Made by a program: the position numbers and the translations under genes | NCBI GenBank assembly: GCA_049801375.1 | Contig: JBARKJ010000072.1 | Location: 1 to 40,815 of the forward strand | DNA from: JBARKJ01 sp049801375 | GTDB taxonomy: Bacteria; Nitrospirota; JACRHJ01 | Length of the DNA stretch: 40,815 nt | Direction of reading: 5' to 3' | Notes under the pieces: model-generated | The model's input: only the letters and a program-made list of their open reading frames with translations | The model's database searches: none | Told to the model about the DNA's origin: nothing | Shown here: one piece after another, positions 36,869 to 40,815 of the stretch | Layout: every line of letters starts with the position of its first letter | Position numbering within the stretch: the stretch's first letter is position 1

Positions 36869-37875
36869 ACAGCCTGGAACGGGTGAGCGCCGCCGTCGAT
36901 TTCAAGGAGACGGACCGGGTGCCGGTAATCGCCCAGGTGTTCGGCCATGCGGCGACGCTATCTAGCGTGCCTTTGGCTGATTACGTCCGCGACGGTGAAA
37001 CGCTTGCGAAGTGTCAGTTAAAGGCGCTTAATCAGTACGGCTATGACGCGGTCTTCTCCGTGATGGACGTGAGCGTGGAGACCGAGGCGGCCGGCTCAGT
37101 CTTGCGTTACCCGAAGAACAATTATCCCCTGGTCGAGAAATATGCCTTTTCCACCTGCGGCGACTGGGACGGATTTTCCATCCCCGACCCGCTTAAAGAC
37201 GGCAGGATGCCGGAAATGCTGAGGGCGCTGGAAGTCCTGCGGCGAGAGACGGGCGGCGAGACGCTGGTGGTCGGCTGCGTCATGGGCCCCTTTACGCTTA
37301 CTACGCAGTTGCTCGGCATGGAGGACGCCCTTTATCTTGCGGTTGACGATGCGCCGCGCCTGGAGCGTCTGATGGATTTTGCAACCGAGACTATTATACG
37401 GTTCGGGAAAGCACAGCTTAAGGCGGGAGCGCATCTGCCTATAGTATTCAATCCTTCCGCCTCGCCCGCCGTTATCCCGCCGCAATTTTTCCGGGAGTTC
37501 GAGTTGCCCAGGCTGGGGCGGATATTTGAGGCTTTCAAGGAAAGCGGCTCCCTGGCAAATTGGCTTCACATCGCGGGCCCCGTCGGCCCGATCCTGCCGT
37601 ATTATAAGACTGCCGGAGTTAATATAGCTAACGTAGATTACTGCATAAGCCCCGAAACCGCGATGGAAGAACTCCACGCCGTATGCATTGACGGGAATAT
37701 CAAGCCCGTAGCATTCGTGGACGAGAGTCCGGGGGACATCGAATCGGAGGCCATGAACCTGCTGGGCGCCTTCAAAAAGCGCGGAGGCTTTATTCTCTCC
37801 TCGGGCTGCGAAATCCCTCCCGAATCCAGGCCGGAAAATATTGCCGCGATGGTCAATTCGGTCCGGACAAGGTAA
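36865..37875 (+). CDS. UroD-family corrinoid methyltransferase lacking one zinc Cys
   Basis: 336 residues. A TIM barrel of the uroporphyrinogen-decarboxylase family in its methyltransferase branch (MtaA/MtbA/CmuA): LERVSAAVDFKETDRVPV, GPFTLTTQLLG, VFNPSASPAVIPPQFFREF and ILSSGCEIPPES. Relatives bind zinc with H-x-C and a distant C. Here His235 and Cys315 are present but the middle ligand is Ala237 (NWLHIAGP). The zinc activates the thiol acceptor in relatives, so the acceptor, or metal use, may differ here. It probably transfers methyl between the upstream corrinoid protein and an unknown compound. It ends six bases before the activator gene. Confidence 0.85.
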   Translation: MNSLERVSAAVDFKETDRVPVIAQVFGHAATLSSVPLADYVRDGETLAKCQLKALNQYGYDAVFSVMDVSVETEAAGSVLRYPKNNYPLVEKYAFSTCGDWDGFSIPDPLKDGRMPEMLRALEVLRRETGGETLVVGCVMGPFTLTTQLLGMEDALYLAVDDAPRLERLMDFATETIIRFGKAQLKAGAHLPIVFNPSASPAVIPPQFFREFELPRLGRIFEAFKESGSLANWLHIAGPVGPILPYYKTAGVNIANVDYCISPETAMEELHAVCIDGNIKPVAFVDESPGDIESEAMNLLGAFKKRGGFILSSGCEIPPESRPENIAAMVNSVRTR

Positions 37876-37881
37876 CCTTCG

Positions 37882-39480
37882 ATGCCGCTGCTCACGGTTA
37901 TTACCGACGATATGGCACGGGAAATATCCTTTAATAAAGGGGACTCTCTTCGCGAACTTTTATATGGCGCGGGTCTCAGGGTGCGCTCCGGCTGTCTGGG
38001 GAACGGGGCCTGCGGCCTGTGCCTGGTGCAGGTTGAAGCCGGTAACGCGGGCGAACCGACCAAAAACGAGCGCATCAGCCTGTCTTCCGACCAACTCGCG
38101 GCTAACGTACGCCTTGCCTGCCAGTTGATGCCGGAGGGTGACCTCCGCGTCCGGATTATCGACGCCGTATCAAAATCCCATTGGCGGGACCTTGCGCCTA
38201 GCCCCTTTACCCCGGCGGATATAAGCCCTCCGGGCGGTGTGCCTTCCGAAGCCGCATACGGCCTGGCGGTGGACCTGGGAACGACCCATATCAGCCTCTC
38301 TCTCTGGGACTTGGGTCTGGGAAAAAGGCTCGCCGGTAGCATTGGCCTGAACCCCCAGTCAGTCTTTGGCCAGGACGTGGTTACGCGCCTCATCGCCGCC
38401 GGGCAGTCGGCGGACAGCGCAGGCAGGATAGCCAGGATGCCCTTAGACGCCCTTTACGAGGGCTTACTGGATATATGCTCGCGGGAAGGTTTCGGCATTC
38501 GGGACGTGGTCCGGGCCGTCATCGTGGGCAATACCGCCATGCTTGCCCTGCTGACGGAGTCAGACCCCCTGACATTGCTTATGCCTGATTCCTGGACACT
38601 GCCGTTCGACCTGAACACGGATAGCGCCAAAGCGTGGGCGGACGCCATCGGGCTAAGTCCACAGGCGGCGGTGGAGGTAGTATCTCCTCTGGCGGGGTTC
38701 GTGGGCTCAGACCTTCTGGCCGGAGTGGTCGCCACTCGCCTGACGGACCAGCCGGGCAGTCTATTGATTGATTTCGGGACGAACTCGGAGATGGCGCTAT
38801 GGGACGGCGGCACGCTATGGGTTACATCCGCCGCGGGCGGACCGGCGTTTGAAAGCTGCGGAATGCAGTGCGGCATGCCCGCAGAGCCGGGCGCAATCTA
38901 CCGCGTTGACCTGCGAGAGGATTCGGGTGAAATGCATTTTGAGGTGATAGGCGGCGGCGAAGCCAGAGGGCTCTGCGGGTCAGGGCTCGTAGACCTCATA
39001 GCCTTGCTTTGCGGTACGGGGGAATTGAAGCCGACCGGCAGGTTTGCACCGCATTTGGGGGACGGTTTTGCCGTTCGGAAAGAAGGCACGGCCATCCGCC
39101 TCACCAAGGGAGACGTGGACATGTTCCAGCGCGCGAAGGCGGCTATCGGCGTCGGAATAAAGACGCTCATGGGGAAGGCGCATATAGGGGCGAACGGCCT
39201 CCGGCGCGTCTGCGTATGCGGGGTGTTCGGCGCCCGGCTCGATACACGTAACGCGCGGCAAGTCGGCCTCCTGCCGGATATCCCGGACGAACGGATCGAA
39301 CTTTGCGGGAATACCGCTCTGGCCGGATGCGAAAGCCTGCTCCTGTCGCCGGCAATGGAAGCGGAGCTGGCGGCGCTGCGCGGACGTGCGGCCACTATCA
39401 ATCTCTCCCATATACCGGATTTCGAGGAACTTTTCCTGGAGAACCTGTACCTGCGCCCGATGAAGGTGGACAAGGCATGA
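37882..39480 (+). CDS. Compact corrinoid-protein reductive activator (RACo type)
   Basis: 532 residues. A [2Fe-2S] domain has C38-x5-C44-x2-C47 and C80 (RLACQ), then a short connection leads to the ASKHA ATPase region at about 124 (AYGLAVDLGTTHISLSL), with LLIDFGTNSEMAL and VCVCGVFGARL. The full-length activator at 14.7 kb has about 80 more residues between the two domains; here the linker domain is largely absent. The expected job is ATP-driven reduction of the inactive cob(II)alamin form of the corrinoid protein encoded two genes upstream. The stop overlaps the kinase start (ATGA). Confidence 0.87.
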   Translation: MPLLTVITDDMAREISFNKGDSLRELLYGAGLRVRSGCLGNGACGLCLVQVEAGNAGEPTKNERISLSSDQLAANVRLACQLMPEGDLRVRIIDAVSKSHWRDLAPSPFTPADISPPGGVPSEAAYGLAVDLGTTHISLSLWDLGLGKRLAGSIGLNPQSVFGQDVVTRLIAAGQSADSAGRIARMPLDALYEGLLDICSREGFGIRDVVRAVIVGNTAMLALLTESDPLTLLMPDSWTLPFDLNTDSAKAWADAIGLSPQAAVEVVSPLAGFVGSDLLAGVVATRLTDQPGSLLIDFGTNSEMALWDGGTLWVTSAAGGPAFESCGMQCGMPAEPGAIYRVDLREDSGEMHFEVIGGGEARGLCGSGLVDLIALLCGTGELKPTGRFAPHLGDGFAVRKEGTAIRLTKGDVDMFQRAKAAIGVGIKTLMGKAHIGANGLRRVCVCGVFGARLDTRNARQVGLLPDIPDERIELCGNTALAGCESLLLSPAMEAELAALRGRAATINLSHIPDFEELFLENLYLRPMKVDKA

Positions 39481-40815
39481 AAAACCTCCAATACGACGAC
39501 ACGCAGTTGTTCGATGCTTTCGTAAAATCGGCCCAGTATCTTGTCCGTCTCAATTCGCGGCAGGACGTCTGGGACCACCTGGGCAAGTTTATAGAAACTC
39601 ACTTTCCCGCGGATTGGACCGCCCTGGTACAACAAGACTCCGCGGGCGGGCTCCAGGTCCAACACTGCACGCTGCCCGAAGAGGCAGCACTGCGGGTCAT
39701 AGGCAGGGATGAAGTAAAGACCCTCATATCCGACACGCTTAACACCGGCTTTCTGGCGTCAGAGGTCATTCTCACCCCTCGGCCCTCCATGACCGCCTTT
39801 CTCCCCATCGCGGGGGAACGAAAGGTCATCCTGATAGGCCACACGACTACCGCACCGATTCCGAAAGAGCTGCTTAACACCTACCTAGCAATAGCCGGGC
39901 TGGCTGGCACGACCTTTGAGCGGCTGCGCGCCGAGGAAGCGCTCCGGCTGGCGGGCAACTATAACCGTAATCTCCTGGAGGCTAGCCTCGACCCGCTCGT
40001 TACCATTGGCCCGGACGGAAAGATAACGGACGTGAACGCGGCGACGGAGGCGGTTACCGGATATTTAAGGGACAGCCTTATCGGGACCGACTTCTCGGAC
40101 TATTTCACGGAACCGAAAGAAGCGCGTGCGGGATACCGGCAGGTTTTCCGTGAGGGCACGGTCCGGGATTACCCGCTTGAAGTAAGGCATAAAGACGGGC
40201 GCACAACGCCCGTGCTTTACAACGCGTCAGTCTATAAGGACGATTCAGGAAATGTCATAGGCGTGTTTGCCGCCGCCCGCGATGTAACGGAGATGAAGCG
40301 GGCGGAATGCATGCTGAAAAAACTCGCTTCTCAAAACAAACTGATACTGGATTCCGCTGGTGAAGGCATATTGGGGATGGACGCGTCTGGAAGGCACACG
40401 TTCGCCAACCCAGCGGCGGCCAGAATGCTGGGTTGGGAGGTCGAAGAGCTTATCGGCAGGCAAAGCCACTCGATGTGGCACCATACCAGGCCGGACGGCA
40501 GCCAATATCCTGAAGAAGAGTGTAATATCCATGCCTCGTCCCGGCACGGCGTCGCCCGCCATGAATCCGAAGAGGTGTTCTGGAAGAAGGACGGCGCTTC
40601 CATCCCGGTCGAGTATACAAGCACGCCGGTCTGGGAAGACGGCAAGCCTGTCGGAGTAGTCGTCACCTTCAACGACATTACCGAGCGGAAACGGGCCGAA
40701 GACGAGATAAGGAAGCTGAACGAGGAGCTTGAGCAGAGGGTCGTGGAGCGGACTACCGAGCTGATGGCGGTTAACAAGGAACTGGAGGCTTTTACATATT
40801 CGGTGTCTCACGACC
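39477..40815 (+). CDS. GAF/PAS sensor histidine kinase, 3' end cut off
   Basis: Opens with ATG at 39477, overlapping the activator stop, and stays open for 446 codons to the window edge. There is no membrane helix, so it is a soluble sensor. Residues about 10-155 form a GAF-like domain (DVWDHLGKFIETHFPADWTA). PAS 1 spans about 165-285 (LEASLDPLVTIGPDGKITDV; ends VFAAARDVTEMKRAE). PAS 2 spans about 290-415 (DSAGEGILGMDASGRHTFAN; ends TFNDITERKRAED). A coiled coil leads to EAFTYSVSHD, the histidine phosphorylation box, where the window ends. The ATPase domain is beyond the edge. Placement suggests it senses the substrate or redox state of the corrinoid pathway. Confidence 0.88.
   Translation, partial: MKNLQYDDTQLFDAFVKSAQYLVRLNSRQDVWDHLGKFIETHFPADWTALVQQDSAGGLQVQHCTLPEEAALRVIGRDEVKTLISDTLNTGFLASEVILTPRPSMTAFLPIAGERKVILIGHTTTAPIPKELLNTYLAIAGLAGTTFERLRAEEALRLAGNYNRNLLEASLDPLVTIGPDGKITDVNAATEAVTGYLRDSLIGTDFSDYFTEPKEARAGYRQVFREGTVRDYPLEVRHKDGRTTPVLYNASVYKDDSGNVIGVFAAARDVTEMKRAECMLKKLASQNKLILDSAGEGILGMDASGRHTFANPAAARMLGWEVEELIGRQSHSMWHHTRPDGSQYPEEECNIHASSRHGVARHESEEVFWKKDGASIPVEYTSTPVWEDGKPVGVVVTFNDITERKRAEDEIRKLNEELEQRVVERTTELMAVNKELEAFTYSVSHD

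Noticed and set aside
37638..38393. Open frame of about 250 codons antisense to the methyltransferase-activator junction
   Set aside because: Arg/Ser/Pro-rich translation of GC-rich coding sequence; both sense genes have complete motifs.

Overview
The window is a stretch of bacterial chromosome, moderately GC-rich by eye, with AT-rich gaps, clear Shine-Dalgarno sites and many overlapping start-stop junctions. Class III polyhydroxyalkanoate (PHA) synthase, an N-type ATP synthase, two corrinoid-protein activators and a GAF protein ending in a long coiled coil suggest an anaerobic or facultative Gram-negative of the Nitrospirota / former Deltaproteobacteria kind. That placement is inference: no rRNA or other taxonomic marker is present. 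I saw no tRNA, rRNA, CRISPR array, insertion sequence or phage gene.

Layout. 1-5.4 kb: a truncated histidine-phosphatase-like gene, a possible 31-residue membrane peptide, an exported alpha/beta hydrolase, a channel-like membrane protein with a degenerate pore motif, an NmrA-type protein, a small DUF6496 protein with a structured leader, and DAHP synthase. 5.4-6.3 kb: a membrane-anchored ankyrin protein. 6.3-12.8 kb: a divergent PHA cluster, with synthase phaC-phaE and two phasin-like genes on the minus strand, and two tandem acetoacetyl-CoA-reductase-like genes plus a thiolase on the plus strand. The synthase keeps the class III catalytic triad and adds a long basic tail. 12.8-14.6 kb: YihY/BrkB and DinB genes.

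14.7-21.4 kb: an unlinked corrinoid-activator (RACo/RamA type) gene, exported MsrB and MsrA with matching promoter cores, and a sterol-desaturase / ArsS radical-SAM / fused glycosyltransferase group resembling an arsenosugar-type pathway. A family of hairpin repeats is scattered here and in the PHA cluster. 21.5-24.3 kb: small sensor, DUF4142, lipoprotein, cold-shock and DoxX genes. 24.4-30.5 kb: an eight-gene ATP synthase operon in N-ATPase order (D-C-Q-B-E-F-A-G) with no atpR or delta gene and an unusual c subunit.

30.6-35.1 kb: a VOC protein, a VOC fragment, envelope and metal-related proteins, and a DUF2950-DUF3300 pair. 35.1-36.0 kb: an alpha/beta hydrolase. 36.2-40.8 kb (window end): a tightly overlapped operon of corrinoid protein, UroD-family methyltransferase, compact RACo-type activator and PAS/GAF histidine kinase. 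This last cassette is the best candidate for an undescribed system. Its methyltransferase has Ala in place of one zinc-ligand Cys, no dedicated substrate methyltransferase lies beside it in the window, and a sensor kinase is translationally coupled to it.
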